Of a stretch of 64,000 nt of DNA, positions 41,541 through 50,124 are shown piece after piece. The stretch is from Mycobacterium gordonae (lineage in GTDB: Bacteria > Actinomycetota > Actinomycetes > Mycobacteriales > Mycobacteriaceae): positions 310,001 to 374,000 of the forward strand of contig NZ_LKTM01000001.1 in the NCBI RefSeq assembly GCF_001417955.2, read 5' to 3'. How positions within the stretch are numbered: the stretch's first letter is position 1; each line of letters opens with the position of its first letter. The position numbers were made by a program, and so were the translations under genes. Below the pieces are notes generated by a model. The model was given only the letters and a program-made list of their open reading frames with translations. It was not told where the DNA came from and did no database searches.

Positions 41541-42284
41541 GTGAATCAATCAATTGCCGGGACGACGGCGATCGTCACCGGCGCCAGCCGCGGCTTCGGC
41601 CGGGCCGTCGCCGCCGCCCTGACTTCGGCCGGAGCGCGTGTCGTCGGGGTCGCGCGGACCCAGGCCCATCTGCAGCTGGTGCGCGACGAACTGGGCGACA
41701 CCTTCACCGGCGTCGCCGCCGACGCCGCAGACGCGCAGACGGCTGCCGCGCTGATCGACGAATACCGCCCGGCCACCGTCGTGCTGGCCGCCGGACTGGC
41801 GCCCCGGATGATGCCGTTGACGGACCAGACCTGGGAAACCTTCAGCGAGAACTGGAACGTCGACGTTGCGCAGGCGTTTCACTGGGTCCGGTACGCGCTG
41901 CGACGGCCGCTGGCGCCGGGCAGCGCGGTGATCGCCTTCTCGAGCGGCGCTGCGGTCAACGGGTCTCCCCTTAGCGGTGGTTACGCGGGCGCCAAGGCCG
42001 CCGTCCGGTTCATCGCCGGCTACGCGGCCGAGGAATCGAAGCGGGCAGGGCTGGGCATCAGCTTCGCGTCGGTGTTGCCGCGCCTGACTCCCGCGACCGA
42101 CCTGGGCGCCAAGGCCGTCGCCGCCTACGCCGCCCGGCAGGGTGTCGCGGTCGATGCGTTCGTGGCGGCCGCCGGGCCGGTGCTTACCCCCGAGCAGGCC
42201 GGGATCGCGGTGCGGGGCATCGTGGAACGGCGGGACAGCGGTGCCTTTCTGTTGACGTCTGCCGGGCTGTCCCCGGTGGCCTGA
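41541..42284 (+). CDS. SDR-family oxidoreductase
   Basis: A 247-residue SDR: TGASRGFG nucleotide motif, and a YAGAK catalytic pair in GGYAGAKAAVRF. GTG 41541 follows AGGGAG at good spacing and is preferred over an upstream in-frame start at 41505 that would overlap the palindrome. It precedes the DUF899 gene by 18 bp and forms an operon with it, divergent from the ECF sigma factor. Confidence 0.84.
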   Translation: MNQSIAGTTAIVTGASRGFGRAVAAALTSAGARVVGVARTQAHLQLVRDELGDTFTGVAADAADAQTAAALIDEYRPATVVLAAGLAPRMMPLTDQTWETFSENWNVDVAQAFHWVRYALRRPLAPGSAVIAFSSGAAVNGSPLSGGYAGAKAAVRFIAGYAAEESKRAGLGISFASVLPRLTPATDLGAKAVAAYAARQGVAVDAFVAAAGPVLTPEQAGIAVRGIVERRDSGAFLLTSAGLSPVA

Positions 42285-42302
42285 AAGAGCGAGGAGACCT
42301 CC

Positions 42303-43037
42303 ATGAAGACACCTCCGATCGTGTCCGCGGCAGAGTGGGCCGACGCGCACCAGCGGCTGCTGGCCAGGGAGAAGGAGTTGACCCGTGTCCGGGACGCGCT
42401 GGCTGCCGAGCGGCGCCGAATGCCGTGGCTGGCCGTGAATAAGGACTACGTGTTCGAGGGACCCGACGGACCGATGAGCCTGCTTGATCTCTTTGAGGGT
42501 CGGCGCCAACTGGTGCTGTACCGCGCGTTCTACGAACCCGGCGTGCACGGCTGGCCCGATCACGGATGCCCGGGCTGTTCGATGATCGCCGACCACATCG
42601 GTCACCTCGCGCACGTCAACGCTCGCGACACCACACTGGCGTTCGCCTCGCGGGCACCGCAGGCCGACATTCAGCGGTTGCGGCAGCGAATGGAGTGGCG
42701 GATGCCGTGGTACACGCTGACCGACGGGTTCGACGAAGATTTCGGCGTGCACGAATGGCACGGCACCAACGCCTTCATCCACGACGGGTCCCGGGTGTAC
42801 CGCACGTATTTCGTCAACAACCGCGGCGACGAGGTGCTGGGCAACACCTGGAGCATTCTCGACATGACGGCGCTCGGTCGTCAGGAGGACTGGGAGGACT
42901 CTCCGGAGGGCTACCCGCAGACCAAGCCCTACGAGTGGTGGTCCTGGCATGACTCTTACGCCGCGCATGTCCCGGCACGCTGGTTCGGCGACCCGGATCC
43001 CGATGACCCGAATGATCAACGGCCGCCCCGTAGTTGA
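42303..43037 (+). CDS. DUF899 thioredoxin-like protein
   Basis: A 244-residue DUF899 protein. It has the family's thioredoxin-like core with the pair CPGC (HGCPGCSMIADHIGHLAHVNARDTTLAFASRAP), and YVFEGPDGPMSLLDLFEGRRQLVLYRAFY before it. The role is unknown; a redox or peroxide-related function is inferred from fold and dithiol. A GAGGAG ribosome-binding site precedes the ATG. Second gene after the SDR. Confidence 0.84.
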   Translation: MKTPPIVSAAEWADAHQRLLAREKELTRVRDALAAERRRMPWLAVNKDYVFEGPDGPMSLLDLFEGRRQLVLYRAFYEPGVHGWPDHGCPGCSMIADHIGHLAHVNARDTTLAFASRAPQADIQRLRQRMEWRMPWYTLTDGFDEDFGVHEWHGTNAFIHDGSRVYRTYFVNNRGDEVLGNTWSILDMTALGRQEDWEDSPEGYPQTKPYEWWSWHDSYAAHVPARWFGDPDPDDPNDQRPPRS

Positions 43038-43110
43038 TTTGTGGAATACCGGAATTGCGCGGTGACCCTTGAATGGCCACGCGTGGAAAGGGGTCTGGTT
43101 GAAGACCGCC

Positions 43111-43344
43111 CTACAAATATCGGTGGTTTGCCCTGCCGACGTGGTACCCGGCCGGGAATGACTTCTCGATGACCTGGAGGTGGTGGTCCACCCTGGACTC
43201 CAGCTCAAGGACTACGCAGCCGTCGCCGACGGCCTTGGATTCGAGAACGATGTACCGCTGGCCGCCGTCGGTGATCGGGTCACCTGAATGCAAATTCTCG
43301 ACGGGCACCAATTCGGGGGTTCCGTGTGACTCCACGTTTGTCAC
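43111..43344 (-). CDS. Small conserved-looking hypothetical protein
   Basis: A 77-residue protein from GTG 43344. It has a balanced, non-repetitive composition and a likely beta-rich core (DPITDGGQRYIVLESKAVGDGCVVLELE), and no recognised domain. It stands alone between the convergent DUF899 gene and the SnoaL-like gene. Coding is judged from composition only. Confidence 0.55.
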   Translation of the reverse strand: MTNVESHGTPELVPVENLHSGDPITDGGQRYIVLESKAVGDGCVVLELESRVDHHLQVIEKSFPAGYHVGRANHRYL

Positions 43345-43406
43345 AGTAGGTCAACTCGCCAGGCGAGGAAATAGTCTGCCCAGCGGGTCGCAATGTTCGG
43401 CGATCG

Positions 43407-43805
43407 TCAATTCGTGGCACCCGGGGGCGCGGACCCGGGCTGCTTGAAATACACGCTGACGCGCGAGATCAACCCGTCCAGCGCCCCGTCGTCCTGTCGT
43501 TCGAAGAGTAGGCACTCCGGCCACTCGACATCCACGCCGTCGAATTCGAAGGACTCGGTCAGCTCGACGAAGGACCGGTTGCCGACGTGCGACACGCGGC
43601 GGATCCGCAACCGGTGACCTTTCAGGCGGTTGGTGGTGATGTCGCGCAAATAGGCGACGTACTCGTCTCTGCCTTCGATGACGTCGCACCACGGTCCCTC
43701 CCGGACCAGGCCGTCATCGGCAAGGGTGGCAGCCACGCCGTCCCAGTCGTGGGCGGCCAGACATGTGAGATAACGCTCGATCACCCCGATGCTTGGCTGT
43801 GTCAT
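43407..43805 (-). CDS. SnoaL/NTF2-like protein
   Basis: A 132-residue NTF2-fold protein (IERYLTCLAAHDWDGVAATLADDGLVREGP, EYVAYLRDITTNRLKG). Members are cyclases, isomerases or ligand-binding proteins; none of the usual catalytic Asp/His patterns is decisive here. It lies 47 bp from the divergent rhomboid gene. Confidence 0.8.
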   Translation of the reverse strand: MTQPSIGVIERYLTCLAAHDWDGVAATLADDGLVREGPWCDVIEGRDEYVAYLRDITTNRLKGHRLRIRRVSHVGNRSFVELTESFEFDGVDVEWPECLLFERQDDGALDGLISRVSVYFKQPGSAPPGATN

Positions 43806-43852
43806 AGCTCCCAGTTCACGCCGATTCGGCGGGCGACCGCAACAATGGGTGC

Positions 43853-44719
43853 GTGACCAGCCCCAGCCCAGCGCAGCTGCCGGCCGACGCGCCGACGTGT
43901 TATCGGCATCCCGACCGCCAGACGTACGTTCACTGCACCAGGTGCGAGCGGCCGATCTGTGGCGACTGCATGCGCAGCGCCGCCGTCGGTCACCAGTGCG
44001 TGGAGTGCGTGCAGGCCGGCGCCCGCACCATCAGGCCCGAGCGGACGCGCTTCGGCGGTCGGGAGCGCGCTGGAGCACCGGTCATCACCTTTGCGCTGAT
44101 CGCCGTCAACGTGCTGGCGTTCGTCGCCGAGATGGCAGTCGCGAATGCGCAGCGGGATTTTGCGCTGTGGCCGCCGGCGGTCGCCTTCTACGACGAGTAC
44201 TACCGGCTGGTGACCTCGGCGTTCCTGCACTACGGCCCGACACATCTGCTGTTGAACATGTGGGCGCTGTATGTCGTGGGCCCGCCGCTCGAAATGTGGC
44301 TGGGCCGTTTGCGATTCAGTGCGCTGTATGCGGTGAGTGGCCTGGGTGGTTCGGTGCTGGTCTACCTGTTGTCCCCGCTCAACACGGCGACGGCCGGCGC
44401 GTCGGGGGCGGTGTTCGGCCTGTTCGCCGCGACGTTCGTAGTAGCCAAGCGGCTCACCCTCGACGTTCGCTGGGTGATCGCGGTGATCGTGTTCAACCTG
44501 GTCTTCACCTTCGTGGTGCCCCTGGTCAGCTCGCAGCAGATCAGCTGGCAAGGACACGTGGGCGGACTGGTCGCCGGTGGGTTGCTCTCTGCGGCGTACG
44601 TGTACGCGCCGCGGCAGCGACGGGATCTCATTCAAGCATCGGCGACGGTCGCCCTGCTGGTTCTGTTCGCTGTGTTGATCTGGTGGCGCACGGCTTCGCT
44701 GCTCGCCCAATTCGGCTGA
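43853..44719 (+). CDS. Rhomboid intramembrane serine protease (Rv0110-like)
   Basis: A 288-residue rhomboid protease. The N-terminus is a B-box-like zinc finger (Cys16, His19, Cys28, Cys31, Cys36, Cys39, His47, Cys49, Cys52), followed by six or seven membrane helices. Catalytic Ser184 is in GASGAVFG and His235 in WQGHVGG; Asn135 (HLLLNMWALY) stabilises the oxyanion. It corresponds to Rv0110. A 30-bp palindrome follows 10 bp after the stop. In M. tuberculosis the next gene is the acyltransferase Rv0111; here 13.5 kb of other genes intervene. Confidence 0.9.
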   Translation: MTSPSPAQLPADAPTCYRHPDRQTYVHCTRCERPICGDCMRSAAVGHQCVECVQAGARTIRPERTRFGGRERAGAPVITFALIAVNVLAFVAEMAVANAQRDFALWPPAVAFYDEYYRLVTSAFLHYGPTHLLLNMWALYVVGPPLEMWLGRLRFSALYAVSGLGGSVLVYLLSPLNTATAGASGAVFGLFAATFVVAKRLTLDVRWVIAVIVFNLVFTFVVPLVSSQQISWQGHVGGLVAGGLLSAAYVYAPRQRRDLIQASATVALLVLFAVLIWWRTASLLAQFG

Positions 44720-44729
44720 CCGGTTTCCT

Positions 44730-44792
44730 CGCGAGCAGACACAAAATCGCCCTTGGAGCGCCCGCTCCAGGGCGATTTTGTGTCTGCTCGCG
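44730..44792. terminator. Long palindrome (30-bp stem) after the rhomboid gene
   Basis: Arms 44730-44760 and 44763-44792 pair over 30 bp with one bulged T and a 2-nt loop; the outer part contains GAGCAGACACAAAATCGCCC and its complement. It starts 10 bp after the rhomboid stop. There is no U-tract, so it may be a mycobacterial-type hairpin terminator or an mRNA-protecting structure. The perfect arms also suggest a repeat family. Confidence 0.75.
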
Positions 44793-44829
44793 GTAGGAGG
44801 TGAGGTGTCCGCGCAGTAGGTTGATCGCT

Positions 44830-45291
44830 ATGAGCTGGTGGGTCGCTCACGCCGAGCGGACGTTGACCGAAGAGGTGCCCGCGCCGCCGAACGAGGTTCG
44901 CGACTACTACGTCGACCTGGACAACATCCGACTCGTGCACCCGCTGATCGTGTCGGTTGAGCTGCTGTCCCGCACCGAGACTGCCGACGGCTACCGGGTC
45001 AGTTATCAAGTGGTGGATCGGATTCCGTTGGGTCCGGTCGCGATGAAGGTCACCTACCGGGCCCGTCTGCACGTCCCGGTGGACGGCGACGTGCACACCG
45101 AAGCCGACCAGTCACCAGGGGTGCGGCTGCGCGCAACGGTGAGCTTCGAGCCGATCGAAGGCGGCACCCGCGTCACCGAGCACATAAGGTTCGCCGCGCC
45201 CCGGCCGCTGGCCGGGTTCACCGTGCGCGAGGCCGTGAAGGCGCACGCCAAGATGCTCTACGGCATCCGGCGTCATTTCGAATTGCGTTGA
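44830..45291 (+). CDS. SRPBCC-family protein
   Basis: A 153-residue Bet v1/START-like protein from ATG 44830 (MSWWVAHAERTLTEEVPAPPNEVRDYYVDLDNI). The fold's beta sheet and C-terminal helix (TVREAVKAHAKMLYGIRRHFE) are clear. A ligand-binding or cyclase-like role is possible. It is alone on its strand between the palindrome and the convergent SDR gene. Confidence 0.78.
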   Translation: MSWWVAHAERTLTEEVPAPPNEVRDYYVDLDNIRLVHPLIVSVELLSRTETADGYRVSYQVVDRIPLGPVAMKVTYRARLHVPVDGDVHTEADQSPGVRLRATVSFEPIEGGTRVTEHIRFAAPRPLAGFTVREAVKAHAKMLYGIRRHFELR

Positions 45292-45297
45292 CGGGGT

Positions 45298-46068
45298 TCA
45301 GGTCTGCCATTCGGAGTTCAGCGCGCGCTCGGAAAGATACCTGGTGGCGCTCCACCCGCCGTCGACGACGATGGTCTGGCCGTTGATGAAGGCGCCGCCG
45401 GGTGAGCAGAGGAAGGCAACCGTGGCGGCGACGTCGTCGACGGTGCCCAGCCGCTGGTGCGGCGTCATCTCGACGTTGATCCGCCGGAATCGCTCATCGG
45501 CCAGCCGGTGCTCGGTCATTGCGGTCTGGATGACGCCGGGAGCCACTGCGTTGCAACGTATTCCCTGAGACCCGTACTGGCAGGCGATATGCGTGGTCAT
45601 CGCGGTGAGCCCGCCCTTGGCCGCCGAGTAGGCACCACCGCGCATGCCGCCCACCACCGCGAACGTCGAGGTGATGTTGACGATCCCCGAGCCGGGCCGC
45701 AGGTGCGGCAGCACCTCACGCACCAACCGGAACGGGGCGCGCAACATCAAGCCCAGGAAAAGGTCCAGGGATTCGTCATCTGTCTCGTGCAGCGGACGGG
45801 GGCTGCCTTTGCCGGCGGCGTTGACCAGGAAATCGACTTGGCCCCAACGGGACAGCGCGGCGTCCACGATCCGGCGCGGCGCGTCGTCATCGACGAGGTC
45901 GACGGCCACGGTCGCGACCCGCTCGGGATCACCGATGGCGTCCGCCAACCGGGCCAGCCTGCTCTCGTCCCGTCCGGTCGCCAATATCGCCATCCCGGCG
46001 TCGGCAAGCCTTGCCGCGCAACCGAACCCGATGCCGCCGGTCGCGCCCGTCACGATCGCCACCTGCAT
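45298..46068 (-). CDS. SDR-family oxidoreductase (FabG-like)
   Basis: A 256-residue classical SDR: TGATGGIG near residue 7, NAAG, Ser in NITSTF, YSAAK catalytic pair, and a C-terminal end typical of 3-oxoacyl reductases (GGAFINGQTIVVDGGWS). It is the last gene of a four-gene leftward operon (beta-propeller protein, GntR, CoA ligase, SDR), 1 bp after the ligase. Confidence 0.86.
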   Translation of the reverse strand: MQVAIVTGATGGIGFGCAARLADAGMAILATGRDESRLARLADAIGDPERVATVAVDLVDDDAPRRIVDAALSRWGQVDFLVNAAGKGSPRPLHETDDESLDLFLGLMLRAPFRLVREVLPHLRPGSGIVNITSTFAVVGGMRGGAYSAAKGGLTAMTTHIACQYGSQGIRCNAVAPGVIQTAMTEHRLADERFRRINVEMTPHQRLGTVDDVAATVAFLCSPGGAFINGQTIVVDGGWSATRYLSERALNSEWQT

Positions 46069-46069
46069 G

Positions 46070-47653
46070 TCAGTGTTCCGTCTTCATCAGCGCCGCCTTG
46101 ATCTGGTGCTTGAGCACCTTTCCTGCGTCGTTCTTCGGCAGGTCGCCCCAGATGACCACCTGCTCAGGAGCTTTGAACCGCGCGACGCCTGATGCTCCCA
46201 GAAAGTCCAGCAGGCTCGCCACATCGGGTTCCGGCGTGCCGGTCGGGACGACGACGGCGCAGGCCCGTTCGCCGGTGCGCTCGTCCGGCAGCCCGACGAT
46301 GGCGACCTCGGCGATGCCGGGATGGTTGGCGAGAACGTCCTCGACTTCCTTGGGCGAGATGTTCTCGCCGTTTCTTATGATGATGTCCTTGGCTCGTCCG
46401 GTGACCACGAGGTAATCGTCGTCGACCCAGCGCGCCAGATCACCGGTGCGGAAGTACCCGTCGGAGTCGAAGGATACGTCGTCGTCTTCCGGATGAAGGT
46501 AGCCGACGAGCATCTGCGGCCCCCGGACGCGGACTTCACCGTCCACCAATTTCACGTCGGCAAAACCCGGTCGCCCGTCGGTATCGGCCGCGTGATCGCG
46601 ATCGTCGGGCGAACCGACCGTCGTCACCGGAACTTCGGTCGAACCGTATACCCGGGTGACAACGGTGGACGCGAAATATGCTGCTGCCTTTCTGATCAAC
46701 GCCGGGGCGACCGATGCTCCACCACAGATGAACACCTTCAGCTTCGGCAGGCGGGTGTCCGCGCGCTGGGCCGCGGCGAGCAGTTGGTCCAGAAACGGTG
46801 TGGCACCGGCCATGTGCGTACAGTGTTCGGCCGCCATCAGCCGCACGGCGGTGTCGGCATCCCAGCGTTCGATCAGCACCGCGGTGACGCCCAGCAGTAA
46901 CGGGGCTTCGAAGGCGTAGATCGACCCGCCGATATGCGCGATCGGAGACGCCACCAGGAACACATCGCCCGGCTCGACCAGCCAGTGCCCGCCGATCTGG
47001 CGCAGCAGTGCATGGATCGAATTATGGCTGTGCAGAACACCTTTAGGGCGACCGGTGGTGCCCGAGGTGTACAGGATCATGCGCACGGCATCGGCGTCCA
47101 ATGCAGGGAGCGGCCCGGCGGCAGCCGCCAGCGAATCGAACGGGATCTGGCGGGCTCCACACTCCCCGCGCAGCACCACGACATCCGGCGGGGACTCCAG
47201 CTGCGCTGTGACACTGCGCAGCATCGCCGCGAAGTCGTGACGGCCGAACACCGACGGAATGAACACCATCCGGCTGTCGGCGTCTTCGAGGATGAACCGG
47301 AGTTCCCGGTCCCGCAGCGACGGCAGAATCGGGTTGACGACCATGCCGGACATCGTGGCGGCCAGGTAGATCACCGCGGCCTCATGCCAATTGGGCAGCA
47401 TGAACGACACCACGCTGCCCGGCGGGATGCGTGCCAGCAATGCCCGGGCCAGTGCTGTCGCCTGCCGGTGCAGGTCCAGGCACGTCAGGCGGTGATCGCC
47501 GTCGACCAGGGCAACCCGCTCGGGTGTTCGCTCGGCGGCCTCGCGCAACGCATCCGCCAAAGTGCCGTTGACCCACCATCCCTGTGCGTAGGCGGCTGCG
47601 GCCCGCTCGTCATCCCAGCGAAGCCATCGCCCGCCGACCAGTTTCCTAGCCAC
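46070..47653 (-). CDS. AMP-forming acyl-CoA ligase
   Basis: A 527-residue adenylate-forming ligase: LYTSGTTGRPKGVLHSHN, VYGSTEVPVTTVG, GDLARWVDDDYLVVTGRAKDIIIRNGENISP and the catalytic Lys in KNDAGKVLKHQIK. It resembles cyclohexanecarboxylate- and cinnamate-type ligases. It overlaps gntR by 8 bp. In this cluster it would prepare an acid, possibly ring-derived, for the CoA-dependent steps encoded on the other strand. Confidence 0.86.
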   Translation of the reverse strand: MARKLVGGRWLRWDDERAAAAYAQGWWVNGTLADALREAAERTPERVALVDGDHRLTCLDLHRQATALARALLARIPPGSVVSFMLPNWHEAAVIYLAATMSGMVVNPILPSLRDRELRFILEDADSRMVFIPSVFGRHDFAAMLRSVTAQLESPPDVVVLRGECGARQIPFDSLAAAAGPLPALDADAVRMILYTSGTTGRPKGVLHSHNSIHALLRQIGGHWLVEPGDVFLVASPIAHIGGSIYAFEAPLLLGVTAVLIERWDADTAVRLMAAEHCTHMAGATPFLDQLLAAAQRADTRLPKLKVFICGGASVAPALIRKAAAYFASTVVTRVYGSTEVPVTTVGSPDDRDHAADTDGRPGFADVKLVDGEVRVRGPQMLVGYLHPEDDDVSFDSDGYFRTGDLARWVDDDYLVVTGRAKDIIIRNGENISPKEVEDVLANHPGIAEVAIVGLPDERTGERACAVVVPTGTPEPDVASLLDFLGASGVARFKAPEQVVIWGDLPKNDAGKVLKHQIKAALMKTEH

Positions 47654-48392
47654 GTACTCGCCGCATTGTCATCGAGTGCCGGAATCGCGATGCGGGGTGC
47701 GTGTTGATGGTCATCTGTGCCACCCGATCGTCCGACGCGCGGTAGGTGCGCTGCACCTGTAACGCCGGGGCTCCGGGTTCGACATCGAGGGTCGCGGCGA
47801 GCTCGGCCGACAGTAGCACCGCGATGATCTCCTGTTGCACCTCAACGATACTGAGGCCGAACAGGTCTTCGATCAACGGGAAGATGGGGCCTTCGTGGCG
47901 TTGCAGCAGGCGACCTACCGCCGCGAACTCGCGGTTGATGTAGTACTCCGTGCGGCACAGCGCCGACCCGGACTCGGGCTCGACGGCCTGGCGCGCGCCA
48001 CGAACCGACAACCACTGCTCACCCACGGCCAGACCTGTTCGCCCGGACAGGTCCTCGTCGACGCTGACCATCGCCACCGACTCGATCACGAACCGGGTGC
48101 CGGACGCGAAGTCCAACAGATCATTGATCGACATCACATGCTGCACATAGGAATCCGCCGAAGGGCGTGGCACCACGAGCGTTCCGGTACGCGGCCGCGA
48201 CGAAACCAGGTTGTCGTCACGCAACCTGCGCAGCGCCTCCCTGACGGTGTAACGACTGACCGCGAACCGCTCGCACAGCTCGTGCTCGGTCGGCAGCTGG
48301 GAGCCCACCGGATACACCCCGTCCACGATCTCCTTGCGTAGCGTGCGGGCCACCTGAAGGTAGCGGTGGTCGGCCACTTTGGCTTCGGTCAT
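47646..48392 (-). CDS. GntR-family (UTRA domain) regulator
   Basis: A 248-residue GntR/HutC-type regulator: winged helix LPTEHELCERFAVSRYTVREALRRLRDDNLVSSRPRTGTLV at residues about 32-72 and a C-terminal UTRA effector-binding domain. It is embedded in the leftward catabolic operon, overlapping both neighbours (4 bp and 8 bp). It most likely controls both arms of the catabolic region; the palindrome at 50088-50106 is a candidate site. Confidence 0.87.
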   Translation of the reverse strand: MTEAKVADHRYLQVARTLRKEIVDGVYPVGSQLPTEHELCERFAVSRYTVREALRRLRDDNLVSSRPRTGTLVVPRPSADSYVQHVMSINDLLDFASGTRFVIESVAMVSVDEDLSGRTGLAVGEQWLSVRGARQAVEPESGSALCRTEYYINREFAAVGRLLQRHEGPIFPLIEDLFGLSIVEVQQEIIAVLLSAELAATLDVEPGAPALQVQRTYRASDDRVAQMTINTHPASRFRHSMTMRRVRG

Positions 48393-49987
48393 CGTTGTGG
48401 CCCTTCGTCATTCCGGCGCAGCGCCAGCACACTGCCCTCGGCGTCGGCGGAAATATAGAGTGTGCCGTCGGGCCCGGCGGCGATCCCCGCGAAGTGCCCC
48501 TGCGGTCCGGAGAACGGGGGCATGCCGCGCAGCGGCTTGGGGATGACGCCGGCCGGCGCGCCGACCGGCAGGTCCGCCGCAACGGTGACCCGGGTCCCGG
48601 TGTCCAGATCGATGCTCAGGAGTTCTTTTGCGCCGGAATCGACTACGTAGACCTGCCGGTCCGCCACCAGCAGACCTTGCGGTTGCTGCAGGCCCTCGAC
48701 CAACGGTCGCGCGTCACCCAGCCTGAGCACCCGTCCCGCCCCGGCCTCGGAGACCAGGCAGGTCCCGTCGGCGGCCGTAGCCACACCGACGGGCTCGTGC
48801 AGGCCCGATGCCAACACCTCTACTTCACCCGCCCGGACGCTCAGCACCCGGCCGGCGCCCAACTCGGCCACCACCACGGCGCCGCCGGGCGCCATCGCGA
48901 CACCGTAGAGCTGATCGAAACCTTTTGCCAGCACTTCGCTTTCGCCGGTCGCAGGCCGGTAGCGGGCAAGCTCTCCGTTGGAGGTGGTGACGATGAACTC
49001 GCCGGGCCCCGCCGGTACCAGGCCGCGCAGGAATCCGGGATAGCCGGGAGTGAACAACATGCCGGCGGTACGCAGCACTCCACCGGCAAGCTCATAGAAG
49101 TAAGTCCCGTCGGCGATGTAGAGGTTGCCGTCGGGGCCTACCGCCAGGTCCAGCGGCCAGTTCAACCCGCCACCGAGCACCGTCCGGGTCTGGCCGTCGG
49201 CCAGAATCTCGGTGATCTCGCCGGTGAAATTCGAGACGAGCAACCGGTTGCCCACAAACGTCAGGTTGTCCAGGCCGGGATTCAACTGCGCCAGGACATC
49301 ACGCTGCCCGGTGCGCGGGTCGATGCGCAGCACCTGGCCGCTATGGACCTGGGTCGAAACGAGATAGCCCCCGGCATCGAACTTCACCGCATCCGGCACG
49401 CCCAGATCGCCCGCCACGACTTGCGGGTCGCCGCCGTCGGGGTCGATTCGCCAGATCTCGTTGGCGCCCATCACCGGGAAGTAGAGCAACCCGTCCGGAC
49501 CGACTTCCATCGCGTTCGGTGACGGGACGTTCTCAAGCAGCACTCTCGGCGCGCCGCCGGCGCGGTCGAGCTCCAGCAGACGTCCCCCCGCGCGGCATTC
49601 GCCGACGAACAACCGGCCCTGGTGAACGGTGATGCCGTTGGCGGACGGCAGGTCGTCGCGGAGCACCCGGATGTGCCCGGCGGTGTCGCGCAGGCTCACC
49701 CTCCCGTCCATCACCTCGGTCGCATACAGGTTGCCCTCGGCATCGAACGCCACGTCGTCGGGCGCGATGATGTCACCGCCCTTGGCGCTCACCGTGTCGA
49801 GCTGACCGGTCTGCAGGTCGAGTGCGCTGATCTGACTGCCGGTCACCTGCGCGATGTAGACGCGGCCGTCGGGGCCGGTGCGCAGACCGTTTGCCCCGAA
49901 CAGGCGGCTGGGCCCGGTCACTCGCGTCAAGGTCCAGCCGTCCGCAACCTGCGGTGGCCGTGCGGCGCTGTAGCGAGCAGCCTTCAC
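48389..49987 (-). CDS. SMP-30/NHL-type beta-propeller protein
   Basis: A 532-residue protein made of repeated beta-propeller blades (for example GLRTGPDGRVYIAQVTG, FDAEGNLYATEVMDG, VGPDGLLYFPVMGA, VGPDGNLYIADGTY, AGPDGTLYISADAEG). SMP-30/gluconolactonase proteins hydrolyse lactones with a bound Ca2+ or Zn2+. The length suggests two propellers or one with many blades. In a cluster with a Baeyer-Villiger enzyme, which makes lactones or esters, lactone hydrolysis is a natural role. No signal peptide is seen. First gene of the leftward operon. Confidence 0.8.
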   Translation of the reverse strand: MKAARYSAARPPQVADGWTLTRVTGPSRLFGANGLRTGPDGRVYIAQVTGSQISALDLQTGQLDTVSAKGGDIIAPDDVAFDAEGNLYATEVMDGRVSLRDTAGHIRVLRDDLPSANGITVHQGRLFVGECRAGGRLLELDRAGGAPRVLLENVPSPNAMEVGPDGLLYFPVMGANEIWRIDPDGGDPQVVAGDLGVPDAVKFDAGGYLVSTQVHSGQVLRIDPRTGQRDVLAQLNPGLDNLTFVGNRLLVSNFTGEITEILADGQTRTVLGGGLNWPLDLAVGPDGNLYIADGTYFYELAGGVLRTAGMLFTPGYPGFLRGLVPAGPGEFIVTTSNGELARYRPATGESEVLAKGFDQLYGVAMAPGGAVVVAELGAGRVLSVRAGEVEVLASGLHEPVGVATAADGTCLVSEAGAGRVLRLGDARPLVEGLQQPQGLLVADRQVYVVDSGAKELLSIDLDTGTRVTVAADLPVGAPAGVIPKPLRGMPPFSGPQGHFAGIAAGPDGTLYISADAEGSVLALRRNDEGPQR

Positions 49988-50087
49988 CGCTCGGACGATA
50001 GCAATGCCGTGCTGGTCCAGACAATAGTGACCGGCAAGTACACCGGCGCCCTTGACGCGCGGGCTGCGACCAGAGAATCATGCTCTC

Positions 50088-50106
50088 TAATGAGTGCACG
50101 TCATTA
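50088..50106. promoter_or_regulatory. Palindrome TAATGA-N7-TCATTA between divergent catabolic operons
   Basis: Perfect 6-bp arms in an AT-rich patch of the 137-bp gap between the leftward (49987) and rightward (50125) catabolic operons. Location and symmetry fit an operator for the GntR protein encoded at 47646-48392. An in-frame ATG at 50080 lies just before it and is not favoured as a start. Confidence 0.5.
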
Positions 50107-50124
50107 TCATGTCCGGACAATTGG

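Noticed and set aside
41550..43208. 552-codon minus-strand frame opposite the SDR and DUF899 genes
   Set aside because: Low-complexity basic translation and no ribosome-binding site; the opposite strand encodes two clear families.
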